Source: Sinotaia quadrata (Eukaryota; Mollusca; Gastropoda; Architaenioglossa; Viviparidae). Taken from it: a stretch of 64,000 bases of DNA. Below, piece after piece: positions 33,545 through 45,609 of the stretch (within the stretch, counting starts at the first letter, position 1; each line of letters opens with the position of its first letter). Position numbers and translations under genes: made by a program. The stretch lies in NCBI GenBank assembly GCA_028829895.1, contig CM054183.1, forward strand, positions 69,301,571-69,365,570, given 5' to 3'. The notes under the pieces were generated by a model. That model did no database searches. It was not told where the DNA came from and saw nothing but the letters and a program-made list of their open reading frames with translations.

Positions 33545-34675
33545 GGTCAACTATAGAAAGGTACATTGTAGAAAGATAAACTATGGAAAGGTTAACTATA
33601 GAAAGATTAATTATAGAAAGATAAACTATAGAAAGACAGACAATGGAAAGAAAATAAAGAAAGGTTAAATTATAGAAAGATAAACTATAGAAAGGTTAAT
33701 TATAGAAAGATAAACTAAAGAAAGGTTAATTATAGAAAGATGAACTATAGAAAGGTTAATTATAGAAAGATAAACTATGGAAAGATTAACTATAGAATGA
33801 CAGACTATGGAAAGGTTAATTATAAAAAGATAATCTATGGAAAGGTTAACTATAGAAAGGTTAATTATAGAAAGATAAACTATGGAAAGGTTAACTATAG
33901 AAAGACAGACTATAGAAAGGTTAATTTTAGAAAGGATAACTATAGAAAGAAGACTATGGAAATTTTAACTATAGAAAGATAGACTATGAAAAGGTTAATT
34001 ATACAAAGATAGACTATGAAAAGGTTAACTATAAAAAGATAGACTATGAAAAGGTTAATTATAGAAAGAAAAACTATGGAAAGGTTAACTATAGAAAGGT
34101 TAATTATAAAGATAAACTATGGAAAGGTTAACTATAGACAGTTTAACTATAGAAACATAGACTATGCAAAGGTTAACTATAGAAAGGTTAATTATAGAAA
34201 GATAGACTATGGAAAGGTTAACTATAGAAAGGTTAATTATAGAAAGATAGACTATGGAAAGGTTAACTATAGAAAGATAGACTATGGAAAGGTTAAATAT
34301 AGAAAGATAGACTATGGAAAGATTAAATATAGAAAGATAGACTATGGAAAGATTAATTTATGAAAGATAAACTATGGAAAGGTTAACTATAGACATTTTA
34401 ACGATAGAAACATAGACATAGGAAAGGTTAACTATAGAAAGATAGACTATGGAAAGGTTAATTATAGAAAGGATAACTATAGAAAGATAGACTATAGAAA
34501 GGTTAACTATAGAAAGCTTAATTGTAGAAAGTTAAACTATGGAAAAATTAACTATAGAAAGGTTAATTATAGAAAGTTAAACTATGGAAAAGTGAACTAT
34601 AGAAAGGTTAACTATAGAAATGTTAATTATATAAAGTTAAACTATAGAAAGTTTAGCTAAAGAAAGATAGACTTT
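33545..34675. repeat. 1.1-kb array of 15-30 bp units (GGTTAACTATAGAAA)
   Basis: Basic word GGTTAACTATAGAAAG alternates with GATAGACTATGGAAAG over more than 60 words. Because the word is close to 15 bases, one frame stays open for about 80 and 105 codons as (V/I)NYRK repeats, but stops and indels interrupt it. I treat it as a satellite, not a protein. Confidence 0.95.
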
Positions 34676-34687
34676 TCTCCTAGATTG

Positions 34688-34881
34688 TCTACGATATGCA
34701 AGCACGCACACACGTGATAGTATACCTGGAGACCAATGTCATGCGTTGCTATGGATGCTACAAGGCCATCAGGCAGGGATGTTTTGGAAAAGCCTGTAAG
34801 AGGACAAAGGAACTGAAGAATTTATTGCTGCCGCCGCAAATACGTAATATTGGTACTATATCTTCGTCAGTCAAGTACTAA
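34688..34881 (+). pseudogene. Cys-rich coding-like fragment, unknown family
   Basis: After a good acceptor (ACTTTTCTCCTAG) the sequence is open to a stop at 34881. It contains VIVYLETNVMRCYGCYKAI, with cysteines spaced C-x2-C-x7-C-x4-C. The wording looks like real protein rather than repeat noise, but I recognise no family. It could be a terminal exon, a decayed gene or a transposon fragment. Confidence 0.25.
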
Positions 34882-35052
34882 TATTAACTTCGGTTTTGCC
34901 TGTCTGTGTTGGCTGACAATTTACGGCTCTGACTGCAACCGATAACGAAAGTCTTTCTAGGTGTCGTTGTGTCTTGCCCTACATCTGAATAAAAGAGTTT
35001 TTTTCCTGCATTCCGACAAATCCCCTACTCCCGTGTCTCAACTTGTACCCCG

Positions 35053-35198
35053 CATCACAATTCTATCCCTCACTCTACCTCATCACACTTCTATCCCTCA
35101 CCCTACCTCATCACAATTCTATCCCTCACCCTACCTCATCACAATTCTATCCCTCACCCTACCACATCACAATTCTATCCCTCATACCTCATCACATA
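35053..35198. repeat. 28-bp minisatellite (about 5 copies)
   Basis: Unit ATCACAATTCTATCCCTCAC then CCTACCTC, near-identical copies. Confidence 0.95.
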
Positions 35199-35224
35199 TA
35201 TTAATGAGTATCTATTCTTTTCAA

Positions 35225-35590
35225 TAATAACTAACGCCAACAAACACATCAGAACCACAACAACATTAACTACACAAACAGCACCACCTACATCCATCCT
35301 CAACAACAGCCAACACTTAAAAGAATAACAACCAGCAACAACTAGAAACAGAAACAGCCAACAACCAGCACAACAACCAACAACACAACGTTCACAAAAA
35401 AAATCAACAATATTCACTAAATGCAACAACACAAAATAAGCATTAACAACAACCAGCACATGCAACAACCAGAAACCACCATAACCAAAACCGATCCTCA
35501 CCAACTGCAACACCAGACATCCACGAACACCAACAGCGACCAAACATAAACAAAGGAACGACAAACAGAACAACACGTTCATCGAGTACC
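35225..35590. repeat. CAACA-rich low-complexity tract
   Basis: Asymmetric A/C-rich strand with many CAACAACC and AACCAGCA words. It is almost free of T over long runs. Confidence 0.8.
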
Positions 35591-35592
35591 AC

Positions 35593-35794
35593 CCAGCAGT
35601 CACAGGAAGAAGGATGCAAACCAATTTCCAGTCAGCAGTCACAGGAAGAAGGATGCATACCAATTTCCAGTCAGCAGTCACAGGAAGAAGGATGCAAACC
35701 AATTTCCAGTCAGCAGTCACAGGAAGAAGGATGCAAACCAATTTCCAGTCAGCAGTCACAGGAAGAAGGATGCAAACCAATTTCCAGTCAGCAG
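35593..35794. repeat. 39-bp minisatellite (5 copies)
   Basis: Unit CAGCAGTCACAGGAAGAAGG then ATGCAAACCAATTTCCAGT. The unit is a multiple of three, so frames on both strands stay open through it (13-residue repeats). There is no sign that it is translated. Confidence 0.97.
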
Positions 35795-36340
35795 ACTGAT
35801 TCTGTAAAACACAAGACGACACAGAGTCCTGCAGGATTCTGAGACCAACGAATTCTGAGACCACCTCACCAATGAATGACATACAGAAATTACGAAGTCA
35901 GTTGTGTGAGTGTTTGTGATTGTGCGTGTGTATGTGAGAGAGGGAGAGAGAGAGGTGGGTGGGTAGTCTATTTTCCCCCAAATATTTCAAAATTAACAAG
36001 TAAGGTAAAAATCAGAAGTATCGGAATGAACGGCAGATCGTAGTCATTGAAGTTTGAACACATGTTAACGAACTTTTCACAAGCGAATAATTTTTCTGTA
36101 ATGCTATATGCCTTTTGGATTTGTCTGTTTTCTTTTGAAAATTTTCAGTGTCAACTACGTTAGTTCTCACAAGGAACGGGGATCAGGAAGTGCAAAAACA
36201 TCGAATTTCAATGAAGCTTAAAGATATTTTAGGACTGAAAATCAAAATCCCAGTGAAAGTAATTTTTTCCCACGATGAATGCCCACCTCAGATATTCAAT
36301 CGTCTTTGGTCTGAATGCTTTCATTTCTTCGTGTGATTGT

Positions 36341-36434
36341 GTATGAGAGTGTGTGTGTGTGTGGGGGGGGGTATGTGTGTGTGTGTGTGTGTGTGTGTGT
36401 TGTGTATGAGAGTGTGTGTGTGTGTGTGTTATGT
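36341..36434. repeat. (TG)n microsatellite with G run
   Basis: TG repeat with TGTATGAGAG interruptions and a GGGGGGGG run at about 36363. Confidence 0.95.
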
Positions 36435-36949
36435 GTTGTGTATACAAACATACACTTTAGGAGTGCAGAGTATTATTATTATACATTGGGCTGTTCGGAG
36501 TTGTCTCTTTTCATCATTACAATAGTGAACATGGAATGCTGCTGTTCATTGTATCTTTTTTGATATTTTCAAACATCACGGTCACGGGGACTTTATCACG
36601 TACACCTACTAAATGTTATTCTCGCGCACAGAAACCCGTACAAGAGCACAGGCACACTCGAAATATGCACACAAAGGACATGAGTTTATGTGTTTGGAGG
36701 GAAGTTTGCCTTTCGGTTTGCTTGCTGTTGATTTATTTGTTTGTTTGTATGTTACTTTATTTGTTTGTTCTTGGTAAGAAAAAATTAAATTTAACGTGTA
36801 TATATAGAGTGTATATTCAAATGGAGTACGTCTTGTAATAATGTCCTTATTCAGGTGTTTAACCATTTGCGTGACAAATGGAGTACGTCTCCATTGTATT
36901 TCTCCAATGATGTCATATAACAATGTACGCAGATTTAAGCATGCACAAG

Positions 36950-36954
<5 letters not shown>
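36435..36954. other. No gene seen
   Basis: Mixed sequence. GGAGTACGTCT occurs at about 36822 and again at 36880, with ATTTGCG and GACAAATG nearby. No coding support. Confidence 0.4.
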
Positions 36955-37007
<53 letters not shown>

Positions 37008-37022
37008 AACAAACAAACAAGC
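36955..37022. repeat. (CA)n followed by (CAAA)n microsatellite
   Basis: About 24 CA units and then five CAAA units. Confidence 0.97.
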
Positions 37023-37288
37023 ATACATTGCATACATACACACATATATCTATCCATATAACATATATACATATCGATAAATGAGATTGAGTATGTACTT
37101 TTATTCGGAGGGGGCGGGAGGGGAGGCAGTGTTTCATATTTATTTATCGGTTTTCTTTACAACAGTGCACGTTTTGCGTGTATAAATCGCATACCTTGCG
37201 AAAAGTCCCAACAATATTGGTTAAATATTTCAAGCAATACACGTTTTCTTTTCCTTTTCCTTTCTAAAAAAAAAAAATTCCCGCAGAT

Positions 37289-37578
37289 TTGGCTGCACAG
37301 ACATAGCACAGTTTATACGTCCTATTGAATGTTTAGCTGCACAAACATAGCACAGTTTTATATGTTCTATTCAAGGTTTAGCTGCACAAACATAGCACAG
37401 TTTTATATGTTCTATTCAAGGTTTAGCTGCACAAACATAACACAGTTTTATATGTTCTATTCAAGGTTTAGCTGCACAAACATAACACAGTTTTATATGT
37501 TCTATTCAAGGTTTAGCTGCACAAACATAACACAGTTTTATATGTTCTATTCAAGGTTTAGCTGCACAAACATAACAT
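37289..37578. repeat. 45-bp minisatellite (about 6 copies)
   Basis: Unit GTTTAGCTGCACAAACATAA then CACAGTTTTATATGTTCTAT and TCAAG. A diverged copy at the left edge shows the single-copy ancestor state. Confidence 0.96.
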
Positions 37579-37943
37579 TTCTTATGGTTTATTGAATAAG
37601 TCGATTCTAAACGATCTTCCATTACAAAACGCTGATCGTTTACTCGTTTGGGACTACCCCGTACGTTACTGCTGCTTTCTTTTGTGCTTGGAATCTTTAT
37701 AGTAAACTAATAGTAAAGTCTGGCTTTGGGGTTACAGGGCGGGGATGACTGACTCCCAAAAATGTCCTACTTTATTTTGTATTTTTTAATGGCAGCCCTT
37801 CGTCAAATAATCATCGCGGCACGGTATCTACTGGCCTGTAGATGAACTAGACTACACCTAATTCATGTTGAGTGTTGAGACGCGTGTAGCCACTTGGCCG
37901 CCATATCAGAGAGTCCTATTGGAGCGAACTAGGCTGATAAATA

Positions 37944-38174
37944 CAGGGTGTTCAACAAGAAGCGCAACCCACGGGCAATGCATGCTTATTAGTAAATTAC
38001 ACAAATTATGAATATGTTAGCCATCACGCTGTGCTCATTAATGTGATCAATGAATCATGTTACCTAACCCATTTCTCAGTATCATTATATTTCAATAATA
38101 ATAATAATAATTATAATTTCAGTATGAGTATGTATTATATATGGATTGCTGGTTGGGTGGGTTTGAACATCCTG
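37944..38174. mobile_element. Putative 231-bp MITE with TA target duplication
   Basis: The left end TACAGGGTGTTCAA and the reverse complement of the right end, TACAGGATGTTCAA, form terminal inverted repeats of 12 bp with one mismatch, flanked by TA on both sides. The interior is AT-rich without an ORF. Known: TA duplications and CAGG-type ends are typical of Tc1/mariner-related non-autonomous elements. One pair of short inverted repeats can be chance. Confidence 0.5.
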
Positions 38175-39270
38175 TAATTAGTATGTGTATTGGAGCGTCT
38201 TTTGCGTGAGAACAAGAAAAGTGAAGCTAAATAAAAGGTTAGATTAATGATAAACACAACATGCTTATTACGAGCTTAAATTAATATATTTCCCCCATGC
38301 TGTAAATGTCGTTACTTATGGAGAATTTGGTGTACGATATATAATTATGTTACACATATTCCACTGAAATAAAATAGATAATAAATTATTCACCTACAAA
38401 AAACTGGTGAACACTAATAACAATAAAATATAGTCAAATTTTATTCATGTACCCAGCCTTGTCTTTCTTCCCACCATAGTAAAAGAATTTAAAACAGAAT
38501 AAATATATTGGTACTACAGACAAATGTGTATTTTTTTATAATGTGAAGGAAACAATCATTCAATCGTCGTAATAAAAGCCATGCATAATTAACAGGTTCC
38601 ATAAAATTAGTTTAAAATTAAAAATAAAAATAAAATTAAAAATTAGTTTAATTCAACGACGAAAGGGAGATTACCCAAATACACTACCACGTCCCATGTA
38701 CGCATCACTTTTACGCAAAAATTACTAAAGGAAAAATTCAATGGAATGGTAGTATCAGTCTTCGGTATGCGAAAATTTCTCTTCAAACCCAAAACACTCT
38801 TCAATGACCATACATACAATATGCTTTGTTTGTTTATTTTTTTATTAATTATCGTATTCTTACTCTTTCATTCATTCTTCATTTTAGCCAGTTTTGTGAG
38901 TGCTATATTTTTATTTAATCCTAAATACGCGTAATAATACAATCTGTAACTGACCCTAAGCAACATGCATTAATCACAAGAATAATAGATACATATGAAC
39001 AACCGATGACGGAAAAATAAGTATAGAATCACCTGTGAACTCACTGTGAACAGTCTGTTTTCATCTATCGGCACATTTCCATAGTTTTACATGTTTCCTT
39101 TCCTGTGATGTGTTCGTGATTCGACTGAAGTAAAACTCACAAATATGGCGACTAAGCACAGTCTATTTCCTACGCTGTTTTGCTAAACGATTAGGCCTAC
39201 TCCACCTCCTTCACTACTTATCAGAAATAAGAACCATCACAGAGCTATTTACTTTGGTAAGGTGTTTAAA
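38175..39270. other. No gene seen
   Basis: Strongly AT-rich. A 62-codon ORF at 38746-38934 is rich in Phe, Leu and Ile through base composition and is not called. Confidence 0.5.
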
Positions 39271-39273
39271 CAG

Positions 39274-39531
39274 CTCAAATGTACTCATAAGTTTGTGCTT
39301 ACCTCCTCTTTGGTAAGCTCAAATGTACTCAAGTTTGTGCTAACCTCCTCTTTGGAAATGTACTCAAGTTTGTGCTTACCTCCTCTTTGGAAATGTACTC
39401 AAGTTTGTGCTTACCTCCTCTTTGGAAATGTACTCAAGTTTGTGCTTACCTCCTCTTTGGAAATGTACTCAAGTTTGTGCTTACCTCCTCTTTGGAAATG
39501 TACTCAAGTTTGTGCTTACCTCCTCTTTGGT
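39274..39531. repeat. 35-bp minisatellite (about 7 copies)
   Basis: Unit CTCCTCTTTGGAAATGTACT then CAAGTTTGTGCTTAC. The first two copies carry an extra AAGCTC. Confidence 0.97.
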
Positions 39532-40446
39532 ACGAGTGACGAAGTCGTTCACACCACACTTTGATGCTGGGAGTAATGTCTTAATTTATAACAGACAAAG
39601 TTGGGTGTGTGTGTGGGGGAGTAACTTCTAATCAGTATCAACTGCTTTCTTTTTTCCTTCCTTTATAATTATACTGCCACGCAATATTTCTCAAACCGGT
39701 AACATTCCATTTAAGACATGTAGACTGGTGAGTTTGTTTATGACTATGTTTCAGTATTCACCTGTCAAAATAATGTTTACAAACTACTGTCAAAAAAAGA
39801 TTGTTTTCAAGCAGCTATCAGAAAAATGAAAGTTTTCTAACTGAATTTTATAACAATGTTGATAAGTTCCTAACAGTAAATTAGTCATTGTTTTATAACT
39901 GGTCAAGAAATATGAACGTATATTCACGCGTTATGTGTCGTGCCGTGATTGTGTGTATATACTCATAATTCTCGCATTTAAATTCGCATAGAGACGTGGG
40001 AAAATCCGTTACGAAAGATTAAAATTGCACGATAAATTGCCAAAATCACAATTAATGCGATGTGTGATGTGTCTCTGTTACATCACATTAAGTGGGTGTT
40101 GTCGGCTCGGATATTGCTGTACATGTTTTGAAGAATGAAAGGAAGTATGAATGTCAATCACCATCAATGCTAGAACCACCAATCGACACTAAGCATTGAG
40201 AGCGAGATGATCCCGCAAAACCATTAGGATGCAGTCTTTGAAGTCCTACTGTTCGACCTCCTCATTTCTTTCCCTCCAAATTATTACAGACGTTATAAAT
40301 CAACACACCCACCCCAATAAAGTATATACTGCTCAGTCCCATGCACCAACGCACCCCACAGCGGGTTCCGCCCATTTGTCAAAAGTAAAAGGAGGAGCCA
40401 TGTGTGGCCAAATGAAAAGAATAAGGCGAGTGTGCTTATTTTGCAG
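39532..40446. other. No gene seen
   Basis: Unique sequence. A 73-codon ORF at 40229-40450 overlaps the acceptor of the next candidate exon and has no recognised domain. Confidence 0.4.
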
Positions 40447-40522
40447 CTGATCCCAACTTGCCGGGTAATCTCCTGCTTGATTTCTCAAGACGACGTGTAG
40501 CCGAAAGACCACTCTTAGGCAG
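40447..40522 (+). CDS. Candidate internal exon, gene unknown
   Basis: Bounded by GTGTGCTTATTTTGCAG and GGCAG|GTAAGC, both close to consensus. Two of the three frames contain stops. The third is open throughout and reads DPNLPGNLLLDFSRRR then VAERPLLG. The upstream intron would be phase 1, compatible with the phase-1 end of the candidate exon at 27014-27162, and the downstream phase is 2. I do not recognise the family. At 76 nt the open frame alone is weak evidence, and the splice sites are the main support. Confidence 0.35.
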
Positions 40523-40793
40523 GTAAGCTGCGATTTCCACGTGTGTGTGAGAGAGAAAGAGTGTTTGTGTATGAGGATATATATATTACTTTAAAGGAAT
40601 TTCTCTTCCTACTTCAAATCGTCAACGATTAGAGTGTACCTTTCGATGGACTGCGTGATCGGGCTTGGTGACATAGTGTGTGTTGCCTCCGATAACCGTT
40701 GATGACCCAATTGTGTATTCTTCCGATCAGGCTGGGTAACTAATTGTGCATTGTTTCCGATCAGGCTTGTTGATAAAGTGTGCAGTAAAGTCA

Positions 40794-40902
40794 GTAACTA
40801 TGTGGTTACTCATCGAGGTTAAGCCGAGCTTTGTAGTTCAGTAACTAAATGGTTACTCATTGAGGTTGGGCCGAGCTTTGCAGTTCAGTAACTAAATGGT
40901 TT
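40794..40902. repeat. 54-bp tandem duplication
   Basis: Two diverged copies of CAGTAACTAAATGGTTACTC continuing ATTGAGGTTGGGCCGAGCTT. Confidence 0.85.
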
Positions 40903-41009
40903 CTGGAAGCTCAGCGTTCTCAGCAGGCAGTTAACTACGTGGTCACTCAAGGATGTACCGTCCTGTGTTGGACAATGACCTTTTTGAAGACTGGAGTTAA
41001 ACTGTGGAG

Positions 41010-41312
41010 GCCAATAATTATGTGGTTATTGAAGGCCGGGCCATGTTGTTTTAACCAGTAACCGTACTTTTAGTGTTTTAGGCCAGTAAATGTGTGGTTA
41101 CTGAAGCCCGGGCCCTGTTGTATTAACCAGTAACAGTATTGTTAGTGTTTTAGGCCGGTAAATGTGTGGTTACTGAAGCCCGGGCCCTGTTGTATTAACC
41201 AGTAACAGTATTGTTAGTGTTTTAGGCCGGTAAATGTGTGGTTACTGAAGCCCGGGCCCTGTTGTATTAACCAGTAACAGTATTGTTAGTGTTTTAGGCC
41301 GGTAAATGTGTG
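41010..41312. repeat. 72-bp minisatellite (about 4 copies)
   Basis: Unit GGCCGGTAAATGTGTGGTTA then CTGAAGCCCGGGCCCTGTTG and TATTAACCAGTAACAGTATT. The outer left copy is diverged and inner copies are identical. Confidence 0.95.
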
Positions 41313-41794
41313 GCGGCTCAAGACCAGGCTGGACTTTGTAAGCCAATAACCCAATTCGTACTCGAGCTCGTCCTAAACATTTGAGTTAGAGGCCTGGATC
41401 CAATAAGGAGGCCTTCGACTACACACGTACAGCTAGAAGGCTGGAGGGAGGGGGGGATCCTCTTGCTGTTTGTTCTGTCTTTGTGTCCTGCAATGGTGTT
41501 CTATTAAACGTCGCTTTAATAAAAGCCAAGGCAGGTCGCGAGATATCTGCACCAACGTGACGAAAACCGATTCTTTATGTTCAGACATTTATTGATTATT
41601 TTCGGGGACAAAAGATAAACGCGAGTGGGGTAATAAAAAAAAAAGAAAAGAAAGATGGGTCTTTGCTTTACAAAGAAGGGTTGCGGGGGGTGGAGTAAGA
41701 GCATTAGACAGAAACCAAACCCTCCACCATTTCACCATATCCTCTGCTGTCGCTTAACAGTCATATTTCCACCGATAGTTAACAGATCCCTGCA

Positions 41795-41930
41795 AATCAA
41801 TCCTTCATCAGTTGATGTATGGTGTCGCTGCAAATCAGTCCTTCTTCAATTGCTGTATGATATCAAATTATCAGTCCTTCATCATTTGCTGTATGGTATC
41901 GATGCAAACCAGTCCTTCATAAGCTGATGA
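41795..41930. repeat. Degenerate tandem repeat (about 3 copies)
   Basis: Diverged copies around CAGTCCTTCATCATTTGCTG then TATGGTATCGATGCAAAT. Confidence 0.7.
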
Positions 41931-42296
41931 ATGGTGTCTACAATTGGCAGTGCTTTCCCCTTTTTCAGCTTGGACTGGGACCAAGTGGATGACGTAATCA
42001 GAAGAATCATTATGGTTTGCTCGTTTTTGTTTTCTTCAATGTGCGTGTATGTATGTGTTTGTGTGTGTGTGAACGTTTTAGTGAATTGTTTACATGTTTC
42101 GATCTCCTGTTGTTTTACTTGTAATTTTTCAGTAGAAAAAATATTTGTATTAGAATTATTGTGGTTTCAGGTTTTTACCTAAGCGACCTAGTTTGTTATA
42201 AAATCATGATAAATCACACGCGCATACTTGATAAACAATTCTACGTATACGTCAATTTTAGTTTTTTCTTCCCAGTCCTTATACAGAATTGCTAAC
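41931..42296. other. No gene seen
   Basis: T-rich sequence with a short TG tract near 42040. The 83-codon ORF here is not supported. Confidence 0.45.
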
Positions 42297-42468
42297 TCTA
42301 ATCTGATCTGTTCTGCAGAGATGAAATGTATTAAAAGTCTAAAATTTTGCCACTAATCTGATCTGTTCTGCAGAGATGAAATGTATTAAAAGTCTAAAAT
42401 TTTGCCACTAATCTGATCTGTTCTGCAGAGATGAAATGTATTAAAAGTCTAAAATTTTGCCACTAATC
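42297..42468. repeat. 55-bp minisatellite (3 copies)
   Basis: Unit ATCTGATCTGTTCTGCAGAG then ATGAAATGTATTAAAAGTCT. Each copy holds a splice-acceptor-like TCTGTTCTGCAG. Confidence 0.95.
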
Positions 42469-42497
42469 GAAATTTAGGATCAAAAGTGTCCACTCGT

Positions 42498-42768
42498 GAA
42501 ATAGCACTTCACAAAGACTGAGATGAAGTGAAGATAACTAATTCTCGTATATTTCACACCAGTTCTAGAAATAGCACTTCACAAAGACTGGGATGAAGTG
42601 AAGATAACTAATTCTCGTATATTTCACACCAGTTCTAGAAATAGCACTTCACAAAGACTGAGATGAAGTGAAGATAACTAATTCTCGTATATTTCACACC
42701 AGTTCTAGAAATAGCACTTCACAAAGACTGAGATGAAGGGAAGATAACTAATTCTCGTATATTTCACA
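42498..42768. repeat. 70-bp minisatellite (4 copies)
   Basis: Unit GAAATAGCACTTCACAAAGA then CTGAGATGAAGTGAAGATAA and CTAATTCTCGTATATTTCAC. Copies are almost identical. Confidence 0.96.
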
Positions 42769-43267
42769 GCCCAGTAGAGTGACACGGCTGTGGTGAGATC
42801 ATCAGATTTAAATTTAGCCAAATTATTAAGGTACGTATGTCATGCTAGTGCTGTCTTAGCTGTTATGGTCATTTCATTTGAATCACATTAAAGGACAAAA
42901 TTATGAGGGTTTTTTTTGTTTGTAGTCCTCTCCATGTCAACTTATTTTGCAGTTGTTCATTTCGCCCTACCCTTACTGCCACGAATGTTGAAGTTAGCGG
43001 CCATGTTTTCAAGCGCTTAGAACACGTCGGAGAAATAGGGCAAATAAATAATTATTATTATTGTTATATTTTAAAATAATATTGACGCCCCTGAAGGGTG
43101 GCTTGACTGCTTTAACTTGCAGCAGTGCTTTGTACAGACATGGCGCTCAACTGCTGTTTCTTTGCCGAAGACATTTTATTACATATTGAGGTGTTTTAAA
43201 TGAAATACTTTTTTTTTTTCGTATTTGCAAACTTATTAGTGTGCAGCAGCAGCTAAGAGTATCCCAG

Positions 43268-43455
43268 CAGTAAATAAAACCGGTTTAGGAATAGAGTTTT
43301 GCAAACGTTCACTAATAACTGCTACTTCAGTAAATAAAACCGGTTTAGGAATAGAGTTTTGCAAACGTTCACTATCATAACTACTACTTCAGTAAATAAA
43401 ACCGGTTTAGGAATAGAGTTTTGCAAACGTTCACTAATAACTACTACTTCAGTAA
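43268..43455. repeat. 60-62 bp minisatellite (3 copies)
   Basis: Unit CAGTAAATAAAACCGGTTTA then GGAATAGAGTTTTGCAAACG and TTCACTAATAACTACTACTT. Confidence 0.95.
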
Positions 43456-44619
43456 GTGCTGTCACACGTTGCAACACTACTTCTGGTCTGTTCAGTCCTT
43501 GTCACAATTACTTATGATGTGTTGGTTTTTTATAAAGTCTCGTTCAGAATTCCTTTTAAATTGTTTGTAGAAGTTAACGAATAGAAACTTCAGTAGTTTT
43601 GTTTTGGTGTTGTCCAGTGCAGAGTTGTGCGTGTGGAGGAGAGATTGGGTGGAGGGGTGTTATTAGATAACCTTTTAATACTGCCTTATAATAAAAATAC
43701 AAGATGTGGCGCGGGTGTAGAGTTCAACTTCACTACTTCACTACTTCACCAAGTGTAACGACTTTGCAATCTTCACATCTTGCATCTTGATACAGATTCT
43801 GTGACTTTGGGTCTTGTTTTTTTTTTTCTTTTAGAGTTACTGGATAAAAGTGTCGCGAGCAGTGCTAGAATGGTAATTTTTGCTTGTGCTACATTACGAT
43901 TTAATAGTTTGTTTTTAAATATTTTCAATAATTTCAACTTTCAAACACGTTTGAAGGGTTATTTCTCTGTGACGCCCTACTAACATCTACTTTACTAATT
44001 CATATAAATTACAACAGCTATATGGGTGACTATAAACTGCAGTAAAAATAAAACCCATCACATCCTGAAATTTCGATTCAGTAGGCAGCTCAGGTTACTC
44101 AGTGAAATCTGTCTTTATTTATTTTTTAAATTTGTTTCGTCAGCGCTAACATTTCTAGGGAACATTTTACATTTCGATGAAAACAATTTATTCTAAACTA
44201 GTAGTTAGGAAGAGATTTTAAATCTATCTCCACGGGGAAGTTTAGGGTCAGTCTCCATTAATCTATATTCATCACATTTTCTCTGCCGGTCCATGCTCAC
44301 AGCTCGTCTCAGTATCCTATGTCAGTAAGCGTATAAATCATTATGGAAAATTAGTGCAAATAAAAATGACTTCTTTGTTTGTCAAGGCTACTGTTATTCC
44401 TTATGCTACTTGTGGTGAGGTGGGAGAGTTACTCCCCTTATTTTATATTACAAAAAATACCAAGCACAGTCGGCCTAATGGTGACGGTGCTTGTGAATGC
44501 TGGAAATGCTTTGTGATTCCAATCTCTTAGTCTTTGCAGAGGTTTTGCTGATAGTATCAACGGTGTCAAAGATGACTTGCGCTTTGTAGCTGACGCGCAG
44601 TCAACTTACATCAGATAAG

Positions 44620-44620
<1 letters not shown>
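43456..44620. other. No gene seen; one weak SINE-like relic inside
   Basis: AT-rich unique sequence with no supported exon. A tRNA-like remnant at 44465-44530 is listed separately. Confidence 0.45.
44465..44530 (+). repeat. Possible tRNA-derived relic
   Basis: CGGCCTAATGGTGACGGTG resembles a box A of tRNA-Arg/SINE type. About 35 bases on, TGTGATTCCAATCTC resembles a decayed box B. It would not fold as a good tRNA, and no ends are seen. Confidence 0.3.
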
Positions 44621-44680
<60 letters not shown>

Positions 44681-44690
44681 CACACGCATA
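44621..44690. repeat. (CA)n microsatellite
   Basis: About 25 CA units plus CACTCACA variants. Confidence 0.97.
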
Positions 44691-44978
44691 CACATTGTTG
44701 TTGTTTTCAATTTTAAGTCACGTAGCACATGGTATGAACGACAATTTTACGTTTAACTCTTTTCTTCGCTTTAGACAGTATATGAAGCTAACAGTGTTAG
44801 ACTTGTGGGTTGGTTGGTTGGTCGGCTGATTGGTTGCAGATTTTGTCGATAGTGTCGGTCTTTAGGTCATGCATATCTGCAATTTCTGACTAATTTTTGT
44901 TTGTCACTTTTGATAAACTGAAGTTTTGTTTTGTTTATTAAACCGACGTTGTGTTTGTTCGTGCGCCGTTTACATTTT

Positions 44979-45268
44979 GTTGTCGGATTTGATTGTTTGA
45001 TAAAAAGGTAAATTGTTGTCGGATTTGATTGTTTGATAAAAAGGTAAATTGTTGTCGGATTTGATTGTTTGATAAAAAGGTAAATTGTTGTCGGATTTGA
45101 TTGTTTGATAAAAAGGTAAATTGTTGTCGGATTTGATTGTTTGATAAAAAGGTAAATTGTTGTCGGATTTGATTGTTTGATAAAAAGGTAAATTGTTGTC
45201 GGATTTGATTATTTGATAAAAAGGTAAATTGTTGTCGGATTTGATTGTTTGATAAAAAGGTAAATTGT
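44979..45268. repeat. 36-bp minisatellite (8 copies)
   Basis: Unit TTGTTGTCGGATTTGATTGT then TTGATAAAAAGGTAAA, with a single G/A variant in one copy. Confidence 0.98.
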
Positions 45269-45417
45269 TCGACTATTTAATCAGTTAATGTGGCTTTCTT
45301 GTAATTATTTTCTTAGTATTTTGATCATGCATATTTTTTTTTTAATTTGCCTTTGGTTTTATTTGTTTGATTGATAAACTGACAGTACTTAGGACTATTT
45401 GACAGACACGGATTGCC

Positions 45418-45605
45418 GAATATTTTTAATTCTTTTTGACTCTGTGTTTAAGTATTTTTAAATCTTTTTGACTCTGTGTTTAAGTATTTTTAAATCTTTT
45501 TGACTCTGTGTTTAAGTATTTTTAAATCTTTCTGACTCTGTGTTTAAGTATTTTTAATTCTTTTTGACTCTTTGTTTAAGTATTTTTTTTACTCTGTTTA
45601 AGTAT
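45418..45605. repeat. 32-bp minisatellite (about 5 copies)
   Basis: Unit TATTTTTAAATCTTTTTGAC then TCTGTGTTTAAG. Confidence 0.95.
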
Positions 45606-45609
45606 TACT

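Noticed and set aside
33740..34363. ORFs of NYRK repeats as a repetitive protein gene
   Set aside because: They are interrupted by indels and stops, with no start context, and are explained by a 15-base repeat unit.
36149..36336. Open segment after a good acceptor (GAAAATTTTCAG), possible exon
   Set aside because: The donor is weak (AAA|GTAATT), the phase does not fit the other candidate exons, and the AT-rich open run is short.
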